Notes under the pieces: generated by a model
The model's database searches: none
What the model was told of the DNA's origin: nothing
The model's input: the letters and a program-made list of their open reading frames with translations, nothing else
Translations under genes and position numbers: made by a program
In this document: positions 54,782 through 63,292 of the stretch, piece by piece
Layout: each line of letters begins with the position of its first letter
How positions within the stretch are numbered: the stretch's first letter is position 1
DNA from: Acidimicrobiia bacterium
GTDB lineage: Bacteria > Actinomycetota > Acidimicrobiia > Acidimicrobiales > Poriferisodalaceae
Assembly (NCBI GenBank): GCA_022820505.1
Contig: JAJEFK010000014.1
Coordinates: 1-64,000 of the forward strand
Direction: 5' to 3'
Length of the DNA: 64,000 nucleotides

Positions 54782-55051
54782 ATGCCGCACGTTCAGGTGT
54801 ACCTGCCTGACGATCTCTACGACATCGTTCGGTCACAGGGACTATCGGCGTCGCGCTTGCTCCAGGATGCGGTGCGAAGCCACTGCCTGCGTCAAGAGAA
54901 GATCGCTGAAGCACACGCGTATGTGCAGGAGATCTACGCCGAATTGGGTCCGCCCACCGCCGAGGACATCGAGTGGGCCGAGAAAAAGGCGCGCGAAATC
55001 GCCAGCTCGCTGCAAGCCGGTCAGAGTCTCCCGGGCGGGCGGCGCTTCTAG
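54782..55051 (+). CDS. Small ribbon-helix-helix protein (solitary antitoxin-like)
   Basis: This 89-residue protein begins PHVQVYLPDDLYDIVRSQGLSASRLLQDAVR, the beta-strand plus two helices of an Arc/CopG-type DNA-binding fold. A charged helical tail (ERAEDIEWAEKKA-like) could hold a toxin partner. No toxin gene follows: the next gene is convergent, and its stop overlaps this one in the palindrome CTAG (55048-55051). It may be an orphan antitoxin or a small regulator for the adjacent R-M locus. The function is unproven. Confidence 0.7.
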   Translation: MPHVQVYLPDDLYDIVRSQGLSASRLLQDAVRSHCLRQEKIAEAHAYVQEIYAELGPPTAEDIEWAEKKAREIASSLQAGQSLPGGRRF

Positions 55052-55677
55052 GTGACGTCCTCTAGTCGCGTGCGTGCGAGGTGTTCCAACCGCTGCGCTT
55101 GGACCCAGAGCGTGCGGCGAATCCCGGTCTGAACCTTCCGTTCGCTGATGACGCGCGCCAGATCGGCAATCGTCCGTGCGCGCCGAGCGATTCGAATGTC
55201 GGGGTGCTCACGCTTCGTGCGGGACGCATCCGGCAGGATTTCGCCTCGCACCGAACTGGGCAGCTCAATCAACTCGGCCTTTGCAATGTCGCCTTCATTG
55301 AGCACGGCGCTGAACAGAGAATCCGACAACGCCTGTTGGTACACGGTGAACTCCGCTCGGTCCAGCGTGTCCTTGATGACTTCGTCAGGCGATTCCTCGA
55401 GGTCCCAAAACGGCCACATCTCGATCTCCGCGACCTCAAACGGGTCGAGGACTCGCATCGCCACGGCGTCGGTGCGCTGATTCGTCAGATGCCGTCTGAT
55501 TCTCGTTCGCAGCTGCTCCCTCGTATGACCGACGTAGATCGGTTCTCCGTCGTAGTCGATGAACAGGTACACGCCAACCTTGCAGTCGCCAGCGGCTCTG
55601 CCATCCTCTCCAAGCAAACCGAGGACGCGGTCGACGCCCTCGTAGAGCTCCGTGACATCAAGGGGCTCGTCCGCCAT
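55048..55677 (-). CDS. GIY-YIG nuclease, probable restriction endonuclease
   Basis: This 209-residue protein has the GIY-YIG core: GVYLF at 35-39, PIYVGHT at 46-52, catalytic Arg in QLRTRIRRHL (about 57) and Glu109 in RAEFTVYQQAL. The C-terminal half is charged and of unknown fold, and could recognise DNA. Its ATG shares one base with the methyltransferase stop (TGATG), so the two are translationally coupled, methyltransferase first. This arrangement and the stand-alone size support a type II restriction enzyme of the GIY-YIG class, which includes Eco29kI. The target site is unknown. Confidence 0.77.
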   Translation of the reverse strand: MADEPLDVTELYEGVDRVLGLLGEDGRAAGDCKVGVYLFIDYDGEPIYVGHTREQLRTRIRRHLTNQRTDAVAMRVLDPFEVAEIEMWPFWDLEESPDEVIKDTLDRAEFTVYQQALSDSLFSAVLNEGDIAKAELIELPSSVRGEILPDASRTKREHPDIRIARRARTIADLARVISERKVQTGIRRTLWVQAQRLEHLARTRLEDVT

Positions 55678-56732
55678 CAGCTCAGTGCTCGAGCCAGCCA
55701 ATGATGACCGAGCCACTCGATGACCGGTACGCACACAGCGTCGCCCAACGCAAACATCGCTTGCCGCTCCGTAACGGCCCCGTAGTCAAGGTCACCGGCT
55801 CCTTGAAGCCTGGCGTACTCGTCTCGGCTCATCCAGCGCACGTCCGCTGTGCCTCGTCCTGCGCGGACGATGGCCTGACGAGACGAACCGCCACGGGTCG
55901 TTCTGAGCGCCCCTGCGATCTCGTCCCCGCGAATCTCCCATACCGCACGACCGTCGCGAGTGCGCCGGTACGCACCTCGCCAGCTCACCGTCTTGGATTC
56001 CCGATAGCAGCGAAGCCGGGCTTGCTGAAGATCGGAGAGAGAATCAAAGAACGCGTCGCGCTTGTCGCCGGTCCACCACTCGCCGCCGCTGTCTGCTACA
56101 TCAGCGAGGCGAGTGTCGTCGCGCCGAGGCGGCGGCTCAACCGTCACAGCTGCGGCACCCTTGACTGCGAGCAGGAACACACGCGGGCGGCTCTGGGGAA
56201 CGAACGCGGCCGCATCCACCGTGACGTCGCTCACTTGATAGCCGAGGTCGCTCAGGAGCTCAACGACGGTCTTGAAGTCCCGGCCGTCATTAGCCGTGAG
56301 GAAGCCCGGCACGTTCTCCACGAGCACAGCGTGCGGTGCTCGTTCACCCATCTCGGCGATGATCCGGACGAAATGGTGGATCAAGCCAGAGTGTTCGCCA
56401 GCGAGACCGGCGCGGGCACCCGCCAAGGACAGGTCCACGCATGGAAACGAGGCCGTAGCTAGCTCGACATCAGGAATCTGTTCGCCACAAATGTCACGAA
56501 TGTCCCCAACAACAAGTGACTCCTCGCCCCAGTTCGCTCGATAGAGCGCTGCCTTGGTTTCGTCGATGTCGTTCGCGAACACGGTTCGGACACCGCAACG
56601 CTCAAGGCCAGCACGCACCAACCCCATGCCGGCGAAGAACTCCGCGGCGCGCGGCCCCGTCTGCTGGTCATGGACCGGGAACAGCCCCATCTGCCGAGAA
56701 CCAGCGCCCCGGATCGGGCGGTTCTGCGCCAT
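55677..56732 (-). CDS. DNA (cytosine-5) methyltransferase
   Basis: This 351-residue enzyme carries the ordered C5 motifs: I in AAEFFAGMGLVRAGL (33-37), IV with catalytic Cys98 in ASFPCVDLSLAG, VI as VLVENVPGFL (139-141), VIII as QSRPRVFLL (180-184), a target-recognition region at about 210-300, and X near the end in FALGDAVCVPVIEWLG. The ATG at 56732 has GAGGG 7 nt upstream; longer starts to 56840 seem non-coding. It precedes a GIY-YIG nuclease in one operon. The 236-bp gap 56733-56968 shows no gene. Confidence 0.9.
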   Translation of the reverse strand: MAQNRPIRGAGSRQMGLFPVHDQQTGPRAAEFFAGMGLVRAGLERCGVRTVFANDIDETKAALYRANWGEESLVVGDIRDICGEQIPDVELATASFPCVDLSLAGARAGLAGEHSGLIHHFVRIIAEMGERAPHAVLVENVPGFLTANDGRDFKTVVELLSDLGYQVSDVTVDAAAFVPQSRPRVFLLAVKGAAAVTVEPPPRRDDTRLADVADSGGEWWTGDKRDAFFDSLSDLQQARLRCYRESKTVSWRGAYRRTRDGRAVWEIRGDEIAGALRTTRGGSSRQAIVRAGRGTADVRWMSRDEYARLQGAGDLDYGAVTERQAMFALGDAVCVPVIEWLGHHWLARALS

Positions 56733-56968
56733 GCGCGAACCCTCGTCTAGCAGCAGGGCCATCAGCGGAGGGGGGCGGTCGAAGTCATGCGAACGACAGT
56801 AGGCGTCGGGTGTCACAAACCGAGCGATACCGGCCGACACCTCAATGCGAGACGCATCGCGGACCCCGCATGCAACTCCATCCGGCGAGCGAGGCCAGCG
56901 TCACGTCGTCCGCACCATCGCGTGTCGGAGGCTGTGCCCGAAACGCGGCAACACCAAAAGGGCAGGAC

Positions 56969-57858
56969 CTAGACGAAGGTGGCCTGATCGTGCAGACGGT
57001 CGGCCAAGGAGATGATTTCCCTGGCCATCGCGAGTTTCTGCCGCCAATTCGCCGGGATCGCCTCCGCGCCGTAGTGGGCGCCAGCGATCTGGCCGTAGAT
57101 GGCGCCGGTTGTATCGGCATCGTCTCCGAGGTTCACGACAAGCAGGGCGCCTTCGCGGAAACTGTCGGTGCGGTCGAAGGCCCACAGCGCAGCTTCGAGC
57201 GCGTCGACGACGTAGCCCGTCCCTCTGATGTCCGGCGGTTCGCGATCCCTGAACGATCCGTTGGCGACGAGTGCGACTTTCTCGGCAAGCGGTTCGCTCT
57301 CCCACAGTTTCTCACCGGGGCAATAGCCCGAGCTGAGCAGCGTTCGCTTGGCGACGCCCTGTAGAGCGCCAACCAGAAGGCCAGCGAAGTAGCGGCAGGC
57401 ATCCACGGCCTCGATGGCCTGATGCGTGACCTGGGAACTGTCGGCGGCCCTTGCGATGGCCTGGGCAGCGTCCTCGGCATAGCGCATCGGTACCGGCGCA
57501 AGCCGCATGAGTGAACCGTTGCCTGCACTGCTGGGATCGGTGGAGCCGGCGTACGGATCACCGTGCTGCATGAACTGCGACAACGCCCGGCTGGTGGTGT
57601 TCCCGATGTCAAAGCACTCGCCCGTGCTGGACAGGTAGCCCTCGCGCCACCAGCGCACGTATCGCTGCATCTGATCGGCGGGGTCGAACTCGTCGCACTC
57701 AACCAAGCTCGTGGCCAGGCACAGCGCCATCGAGGTGTCGTCTGTCCACTGCCCGGGCTCCAGCCCGAACGGTCCACCGCCGATGATGTCATCGATCGGC
57801 TCGAACGTGCCGGGCGGCTTGAACTCCAGGGTGGTGCCCAGCGCATCGCCAGCCGCTA
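56969..57858 (-). pseudogene. ADP-ribosylglycohydrolase family protein, 5' end removed at an IS junction
   Basis: The protein starts abruptly at LAAGDALGTTLEF, which normally follows about 10-25 residues in DraG-type hydrolases. The rest is intact: WTDDTSMALCLA is the Mg-binding TDD motif, SAGNGSLMRLAPVPM follows and VVNLGDDADTTGAIYGQIAGAHYG supplies the second metal site. The break falls exactly at the terminal repeat of the IS. The frame stays open into the element on the minus strand to 58093, so a chimeric protein is conceivable, but the native start and promoter are lost. The family removes ADP-ribose from proteins or small molecules. Confidence 0.78.
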
Positions 57859-57876
57859 GATGATTGGTTCCAAGGG
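57859..57876 (+). repeat. Left terminal inverted repeat of the IS
   Basis: GATGATTGGTTCCAAGGG. This is identical to the reverse complement of the right end. Confidence 0.9.
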
Positions 57877-57956
57877 TTGGGGAGTCCACCGCTGGTGGGG
57901 TGAGGGTGTCCAAGCTCGGGGTGTGTACCTGCACCTCGATCCTGGAGGACCTGGGC

Positions 57957-58865
57957 ATGAACCCGGACTTGGACACCCTCGTGACTGCACTGTATGTGCG
58001 CACAGATGATCTGTTGGCCGACAATCCCGACTGGGCGCCGCGGCGGCCCAAGGTGGGGATCGCCCCGAAGCTGTCCGACGCGGAGCTGGTCACCTTGGCG
58101 GTGATCTCAGCGCTTTTGGGCCATGAGTCCGAGCGCGGGTTCGTGCGCTTCGCCCGGGAGCATCTGCGTCCGTGGTTCCCGTATCTGCCTGACCACGACG
58201 GCTACAACAAGCGGCTGCGCCGGTCCGCGGAGATGATCGGCCATGTCACAGCAGCGCTGGCACGCGACTGCCCCGACTGGCACGACGACGTGTGGCTGGT
58301 CGACTCCACACCGGTGCCGTGCGGCGCGAGCCGGCCCACCGCCCGGCGCTCTGACCTCGCGGGATGGGCCCAATACGGCTGGTGCGCGTCCCATTCGCGC
58401 TGGTTCTGGGGGCTGCGGCTGCACATCATCGCCACCCCCGCAGGGCTGCCGGTCGCGTTCGCGCTCGCCGGCGCCAAAGCAGACGAACGCGACACCTGCG
58501 CAGCCATGATCGAACAAGCAGGCCTCGCGCGGCCCGGCCAGACCCTCATCGCCGACAAGGGCTACCGCAGCACAGCCTTCGAAGCCGACCTCAACGACAC
58601 CGGCATCACCCTCATCCGGCCCGCCGCCCGCAACGAGCCCGCCCGCCCCCACCAACGGTTCCTGCGGCCCTTCCGCCAGACCATCGAATCAATCATCGAC
58701 ACCCTCAAAGGCCAGCTCAGCCTCGAACGCTACAACGGCCGCACCCGCGCCGGCGTCGCCGTACGCGTCCTGGCCCGCATCCTCGCCCTCACCGCCGCCA
58801 TCTGGCACAACCGAACCCACCACCCCGACCGGCCCGCCCGCACACTCACCCACTACGACCACTAA
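57957..58865 (+). CDS. IS982-family transposase
   Basis: This 302-residue DDE transposase has the IS982 pattern: PYLPDHDGYNKRLRR, Asp116 in WLVDSTPVPCGASRPT, SDLAGWAQYGWCASHSR, Asp200 in LIADKGYRS and Glu244 in QTIESIIDTLKGQLSLERYNGRT. All three catalytic residues are present and the frame is intact, so the element may still move. The ATG at 57957 has GGAGG upstream. The coding sequence ends 2 bp before the right terminal repeat. Confidence 0.93.
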   Translation: MNPDLDTLVTALYVRTDDLLADNPDWAPRRPKVGIAPKLSDAELVTLAVISALLGHESERGFVRFAREHLRPWFPYLPDHDGYNKRLRRSAEMIGHVTAALARDCPDWHDDVWLVDSTPVPCGASRPTARRSDLAGWAQYGWCASHSRWFWGLRLHIIATPAGLPVAFALAGAKADERDTCAAMIEQAGLARPGQTLIADKGYRSTAFEADLNDTGITLIRPAARNEPARPHQRFLRPFRQTIESIIDTLKGQLSLERYNGRTRAGVAVRVLARILALTAAIWHNRTHHPDRPARTLTHYDH

Positions 58866-58866
58866 C

Positions 58867-58884
58867 CCCTTGGAACCAATCATC
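58867..58884 (-). repeat. Right terminal inverted repeat of the IS
   Basis: CCCTTGGAACCAATCATC on the plus strand, the perfect inverse of the left end. Confidence 0.9.
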
Positions 58885-60216
58885 GAGGCGACGTCGGTAG
58901 CGCCTCACATTGTGCTGGGCGCCGTTCGAATGCTCATGGTGGCGCTCTTGGCGATCGCGTCGGCTGCGCTGGTATCGGCGCTGGCGCGCTCGGCCGGCGT
59001 GGATATGCGGGGCTCGTTGGTGGGCTTGTATCCGCTGGCTCTGGCCGCGTCACTCGTCGCGAGCGGTGCCTCGGGAGCGCTCGCGCAGTTCCCGCACATG
59101 CTGATCGGCAGCGTGGCGTTGATATTCGGAATCACCCTGGCCATCAGCCGTGACCGCGACCTGCAGCGGCGGCGGCTTCGTCGGCGAGAGTACGCGGCGC
59201 TGGCGCTGACGGGCAGCGCTGTTGCGATGTTCTACGACCTCGCGTATCTCACGCCCCTGATCGCCGGGGTGTTTCTCGTTGCGCGGTGTGTGGCATCGAA
59301 GACGCCGCTGCGCGCAGCGACCCATACGGCTGCTGCGAAGCGCTGGGTTGCACATTTCGTCGGGTTCGCGGTGGTGTTCATTCCGTCGCGCGTGCTGATT
59401 GCCTTGGAATGCTCTGACGGCGGCTGCTACGCCGGCTCAGACCTCAGCATTTCGATGGACGCTGTCGGTGCCGCTGCGCCGAGGCTGCTTACGGGATTCG
59501 CGCCCGTGGGCTGGAACCGCAACGCCGGACGCGCGGACCTCGGACTCGCCGATCTGGCCACAAACGCGTTCATTGCGCTCTCGGTGGTCGCCATCGTCGC
59601 AGTTGCCGCGATGGCGGTGGTGCGATGCAGGCGAGCCGCCAGTGGCGATGTCCCGAGCGCCGTCTCGGACCAGATCGGAACCCAGCGACATCCAAAGCGA
59701 CTGGCTGCGGCGCTCACGCTGTTGGGGGTCTCGATGGCCCTGCTGGCTGCGTCAGTCGCCGGTCTCACCGCATGGGCCCAGCAACGGCAGCCCGCCGTCG
59801 GCCAAGCTTGGCGCGAGACGCTTCTCACCCAGGTCGCATGGTCGCTTCTCGCCGTCGCTGTACTCGCTGCGCTCGACGCGCCGATGCGTGCGGCGAACCG
59901 TCGTCGGGTCGCGGGCACCGTTGCTGCGGGCTCCGTGTTGGCGGCGGCGATGGTGCTGACGCTGCTCGCCAACTGGCGATTCGCCGAAGCCAGCCGCACG
60001 GACCCGACCGCTTCGATCGTCAGCCAGATCTCGCTCTCGTCGATCCTGATCGACGATTCGCCAATCGGAAATGCACTGCGATGCGACCTCATCGCCGCCT
60101 ATGGCGAGGCTGCCCCCGACCTGCCTCCATGGAAGTCCGCGCAAGCCGTCAACGACGACCTCAACAGCCTCATGCTGAAGCGCCACGGCATCCCCTATTG
60201 CGATCCGACGCCATGA
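58870..60216 (+). CDS. Polytopic membrane protein of unknown function, possibly 5' truncated by the IS
   Basis: I do not recognise this protein. It has about 8-10 hydrophobic segments, basic cytoplasmic loops (RDRDLQRRRLRRREY) and an extracytoplasmic C-terminal part of about 80 residues with three Cys overall (ECSDGGCYAGSD, LRCDLIAAYG, YCDPTP). The frame runs back into the IS terminal repeat, where a TTG at 58870 could serve; GTG 58912 and ATG 58930 are alternatives. Because the coding signal begins at the IS edge, the original N-terminus may be missing. It lies upstream of a GT2-like and GT-C-like pair, so a role in surface glycan export or modification is possible. Confidence 0.5.
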   Translation: MEPIIEATSVAPHIVLGAVRMLMVALLAIASAALVSALARSAGVDMRGSLVGLYPLALAASLVASGASGALAQFPHMLIGSVALIFGITLAISRDRDLQRRRLRRREYAALALTGSAVAMFYDLAYLTPLIAGVFLVARCVASKTPLRAATHTAAAKRWVAHFVGFAVVFIPSRVLIALECSDGGCYAGSDLSISMDAVGAAAPRLLTGFAPVGWNRNAGRADLGLADLATNAFIALSVVAIVAVAAMAVVRCRRAASGDVPSAVSDQIGTQRHPKRLAAALTLLGVSMALLAASVAGLTAWAQQRQPAVGQAWRETLLTQVAWSLLAVAVLAALDAPMRAANRRRVAGTVAAGSVLAAAMVLTLLANWRFAEASRTDPTASIVSQISLSSILIDDSPIGNALRCDLIAAYGEAAPDLPPWKSAQAVNDDLNSLMLKRHGIPYCDPTP

Positions 60217-60262
60217 GCGCGCGACTGCCGAACCGCAAGAACCGGCAAGGCATGCCGCCTGA

Positions 60263-61699
60263 TTGAATCTGGCTGTGCGCCGCGTCACTGCCGGGTTGTT
60301 TCGCCGTGCGACGCGAGGCCGCAATTCCTCCGATCAGCGAGTCGAAGCGGTGCCACCTGCCGCGGTCGAGATGAACGAGGCGCTGCGACTGCACCTCATC
60401 GACGGCGTCACCATCGGAAGCCTGGGGTCGCGCGCTTCGTCGGCGCTCGGCCCGACGGCACCGCTGGCCGACAGCACCCGGGTGCCGATGTCGGTGATCG
60501 TCGCCGACACCGCCGACATGCTCAGCGGGCTCGGGGGTGACATCGCAGGCGTGGCGCTCGCCGAACTGCCGGCGATGGTGTCGGTGCCGTCGATCGACCC
60601 GGTCGCAACGAATCCCATCGGCTGGCGGGCCACGCCGGATCCGCCGGTGCTGCGCGGCGACAGCGCTGGATCGCCGCCCACCCAGACGCTCGCCCGTGCC
60701 CACCACGTGGAGGACTGGACGGACCCGAGCGCCGATGCCGCCGAGCGTGCCGGAGAATTGGCGGCGGCGGCCGCGCTCGGCGCTGTCATCTGCATCCCCG
60801 CTGGCGATACAGCCTTGGAGGATTGCCTGGGCAGCGAACTGCACGGCTTGATGTCTGACGCGGAGCGAATCCGAACTGCCGACGAGCATGAGCGAGAGGT
60901 GCTCAGCATTGCGATGCGCCGTGCAGCTCTCCGCGATCACAGCCGGCGAGGACGCGCCGGTCAGGTCTTGTCCGAAGCAGGCGTTGAAGCGCCGCTCATT
61001 CCCTCGGTCTCTGTTCTGGTGGCAACACGGCGGCCGCATCGCTTGGCCGATGTCGTCGCGACGCTCGGGCGTCAGACCTACCCGCGCCTCGAAGCAGTCG
61101 TGGGTCTGCACGGCACCGGATTCGACAGCCAGCAAGCAGAGGCTCAACTGGCCGAGCTGCCGTATCCGAGCCGGACAGTGAACGTCGCCGAGGATCGGGC
61201 GCTCGGTGAGGTCTTGAACGCTGCGCTTGCATCCGCACAGGGCACGCTGATCGCGAAGTTCGACGACGATGACGAGTACGGACCGCACCACCTGTGGGAT
61301 CTTGTGCTGGCGGCCGAGTTCTCGGGTGCTGCCTCAGTCGGCAAGGCTTCCGAGTACGTCTACCTTGCGGAAGCCGACCGCACCGTGCGCCGATTCGCCG
61401 GCTTCGGAGAGCGCCGCATCGATCCCCAGCGCCACAGCGTCGCCGGCGGGGCGACCCTGTTCCAACGTGACGCCCTCGACGCGGCACGCGGCTGGCGCGC
61501 CATGAACGTCGGCGAGGACAAGGAGATCCTCCGCGACATCGCAGCGCAGAGCGGCACCGTGTACCGCACACACGGTTCGGGGTACCTGTTGATGCGGCAC
61601 GGACACGATCACACATGGGCTGCCGCCGACAGCTACTTCCTCGAGCAGGCAAGCGACAGTCGTTCCGGCTGTGACCGGCGCTTCGCCGGCGTCAGCTAG
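60263..61699 (+). CDS. Glycosyltransferase family 2-like protein with long N-terminal domain
   Basis: The C-terminal half (from about residue 250) is a GT-A domain: SVSVLVATRRPHRLADVVATLGRQTYPRLEAVVG in pieces, the acidic metal site in LIAKFDDDDEYGPHHLWDL, and NVGEDKEILRDIA. The N-terminal 240 residues match nothing I know. They are Ala/Asp-rich, with no membrane helix. The TTG start at 60263 is uncertain; ATG 60371 is an alternative. It stops 2 bp before a GT-C-like gene, so the two are co-expressed. The role is probably in surface glycan synthesis. Confidence 0.68.
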   Translation: MNLAVRRVTAGLFRRATRGRNSSDQRVEAVPPAAVEMNEALRLHLIDGVTIGSLGSRASSALGPTAPLADSTRVPMSVIVADTADMLSGLGGDIAGVALAELPAMVSVPSIDPVATNPIGWRATPDPPVLRGDSAGSPPTQTLARAHHVEDWTDPSADAAERAGELAAAAALGAVICIPAGDTALEDCLGSELHGLMSDAERIRTADEHEREVLSIAMRRAALRDHSRRGRAGQVLSEAGVEAPLIPSVSVLVATRRPHRLADVVATLGRQTYPRLEAVVGLHGTGFDSQQAEAQLAELPYPSRTVNVAEDRALGEVLNAALASAQGTLIAKFDDDDEYGPHHLWDLVLAAEFSGAASVGKASEYVYLAEADRTVRRFAGFGERRIDPQRHSVAGGATLFQRDALDAARGWRAMNVGEDKEILRDIAAQSGTVYRTHGSGYLLMRHGHDHTWAAADSYFLEQASDSRSGCDRRFAGVS

Positions 61700-61701
61700 C
61701 G

Positions 61702-63279
61702 ATGCGCAGCCGTCTGCTGTCGGGCTGGGCCGCTGTCGTCCTCATCGCGGTAACAACCCTCGCCATCTGGGTGGCAGACATCAATCTTCCGCTGGGCAAC
61801 AGCGACGATGGGCGGCTGGTGGCCTTCTCTGGGCTCCATGCGCGAAATTTCTGGGACTTGGGTCTCGTGGAGTCACGTTGGGGTGCACGCATCGACCCCT
61901 TCATCCGGCCCGAGTTCGGTGTCGAGCCGCGCACCACGGCTCCGATCGAAGCGGTCACCTACGCGCATCACCCACCGCTCAAGGAATTCCTGTCGATCGG
62001 GTCGGCAGGCGCACTCGGCGACAGTCCGGCAGCACTGCGCGTGCCGATCTTCCTGCTCGGCGTCTCGACGCTGCTGTTCATGGCGTCGCTGCTGCGGGCA
62101 TGCAGCATCCGGTGGGGACCCATCCTGCTGGCGGTCGGCGCGATGGCGTGCACCGGCTTCTTCTACGTCTACGGCCGCCTCGGTGTCAGCTTCTCGCTGC
62201 TCATCGCCACGGCTGCTGCAGTTGCATGGATCCGCAAGTCAGACCGGCCGTCGGGCTGGGCGCGGCTCAGGCTCGGGATTGTCGCTGCGCTCGCCGCAAT
62301 GCAATCGTGGATATCCATCGCCGCGCTCGGGCCGCTGGGGCTGTGGCTGTTCGCTCACCGCTACTGCGCCCGACGAGCCGGCGCCGACGCCGCACCCCGG
62401 CCGTGCTCGCCGAGGCAATGGCTGGCTGCGGGATGGTCGCCGGCGCTCACCGCGCTCGCCAGCGGGACCCTCGTCGGGCTCGGGATCACAGCCGCATGGA
62501 TGATGTACGCCACCGGATTCAGCGAGCTCGCCGATCAGGTCGCCGTGCGCGTCGGCAACAGCACGACATCGGGAGGCAACGAGATCAGCTTCGGCTTCGG
62601 CGAGTTCCTGGCGCGCCAATGGCGATTCGCCACCGAGGAGCTGCTGGTGCCGCCGTGGCTGCGCGTCTTGCTGGTGCCCGCGCTGATTGCCGGCTTGATC
62701 GACCGCCGGACGCGTGTCGCGGTCGCAATCACGCTCGGCGTGGCGGCGGCGCTGACATTCGGCATCCGGCAGGGAGCGTGGGTACACCGGCTGTGGAACT
62801 TCCCGTGGCTGATGCCCGTGACCATCGGGCTTGCGTCGCTGGCGGACTGGGTCGGCAGACACATCAGGAAGTCGTGGCGGATCGCGGCGGCTGCCGCAGG
62901 CGCCACGGTGGTCGCCGCGACGATGATCGCCGTCATCGCCGGCAGCACCAGGGACCGCTACATCACCGATCCTGCCGATGTCGGCAGGGCACTCGAGCAG
63001 GCCGCGTCGCGGCCTGAGGCAGCGGCGGCCGAAGTGGCATGGGTAGGGCCCAGCCTCCCCGCGCCGCGATGGGCCTCGTACTACCTCGACGTACCCGTGT
63101 TCCACCTCGACGACCATCCCCTCGACCGGCTGCACGGCACCGACCTCGTCATCGTGCGACCCAGCCGCCTGCCGGACTACATCCCGTCCGAGGCACTCCT
63201 CGAACCGCTCGCTTCCGTCGGCGACTTCACCGTCATCACTGCAGAACCGCTGCTCAACGCACCCAGCAGAAACCGCTGA
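61702..63279 (+). CDS. GT-C-like (PMT/ArnT-type) membrane glycosyltransferase, copy B
   Basis: This 525-residue polytopic protein is collinear with the gene at 19464 over its whole length. Shared blocks include NLPLGNSDDGR, ARNFWD, DPFIR, EAVTYAHHPPLK, GALGDSP, TGFFYVY, FGEFL-RQW, LIDRRTR, RLWNFPW and PRW-SYYLD. The SDD acid pair after helix 1 and the HPPL motif suit a GT-C enzyme using a polyprenyl-phosphate sugar. It follows the GT2-like gene directly. Differences in the C-terminal soluble region suggest a different acceptor or sugar. Confidence 0.76.
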   Translation: MRSRLLSGWAAVVLIAVTTLAIWVADINLPLGNSDDGRLVAFSGLHARNFWDLGLVESRWGARIDPFIRPEFGVEPRTTAPIEAVTYAHHPPLKEFLSIGSAGALGDSPAALRVPIFLLGVSTLLFMASLLRACSIRWGPILLAVGAMACTGFFYVYGRLGVSFSLLIATAAAVAWIRKSDRPSGWARLRLGIVAALAAMQSWISIAALGPLGLWLFAHRYCARRAGADAAPRPCSPRQWLAAGWSPALTALASGTLVGLGITAAWMMYATGFSELADQVAVRVGNSTTSGGNEISFGFGEFLARQWRFATEELLVPPWLRVLLVPALIAGLIDRRTRVAVAITLGVAAALTFGIRQGAWVHRLWNFPWLMPVTIGLASLADWVGRHIRKSWRIAAAAAGATVVAATMIAVIAGSTRDRYITDPADVGRALEQAASRPEAAAAEVAWVGPSLPAPRWASYYLDVPVFHLDDHPLDRLHGTDLVIVRPSRLPDYIPSEALLEPLASVGDFTVITAEPLLNAPSRNR

Positions 63280-63292
63280 GCCGGCGGTGGGG

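Larger units (their letters stand above)
57859..58884 (+). mobile_element. IS982-family insertion sequence (1,026 bp)
   Basis: The element is bounded by perfect 18-bp inverted repeats and contains one full-length DDE transposase gene. Size and organisation fit IS982. The flanking 8 bp (57851-57858 and 58885-58892) do not match each other, so no target-site duplication is seen. That suggests a deletion or rearrangement at this site after insertion, or recombination between copies. Confidence 0.88.

Noticed and set aside
60213..60266. A 17-codon frame after the membrane protein
   Set aside because: It overlaps the preceding stop and the next start region and has no support as a peptide.
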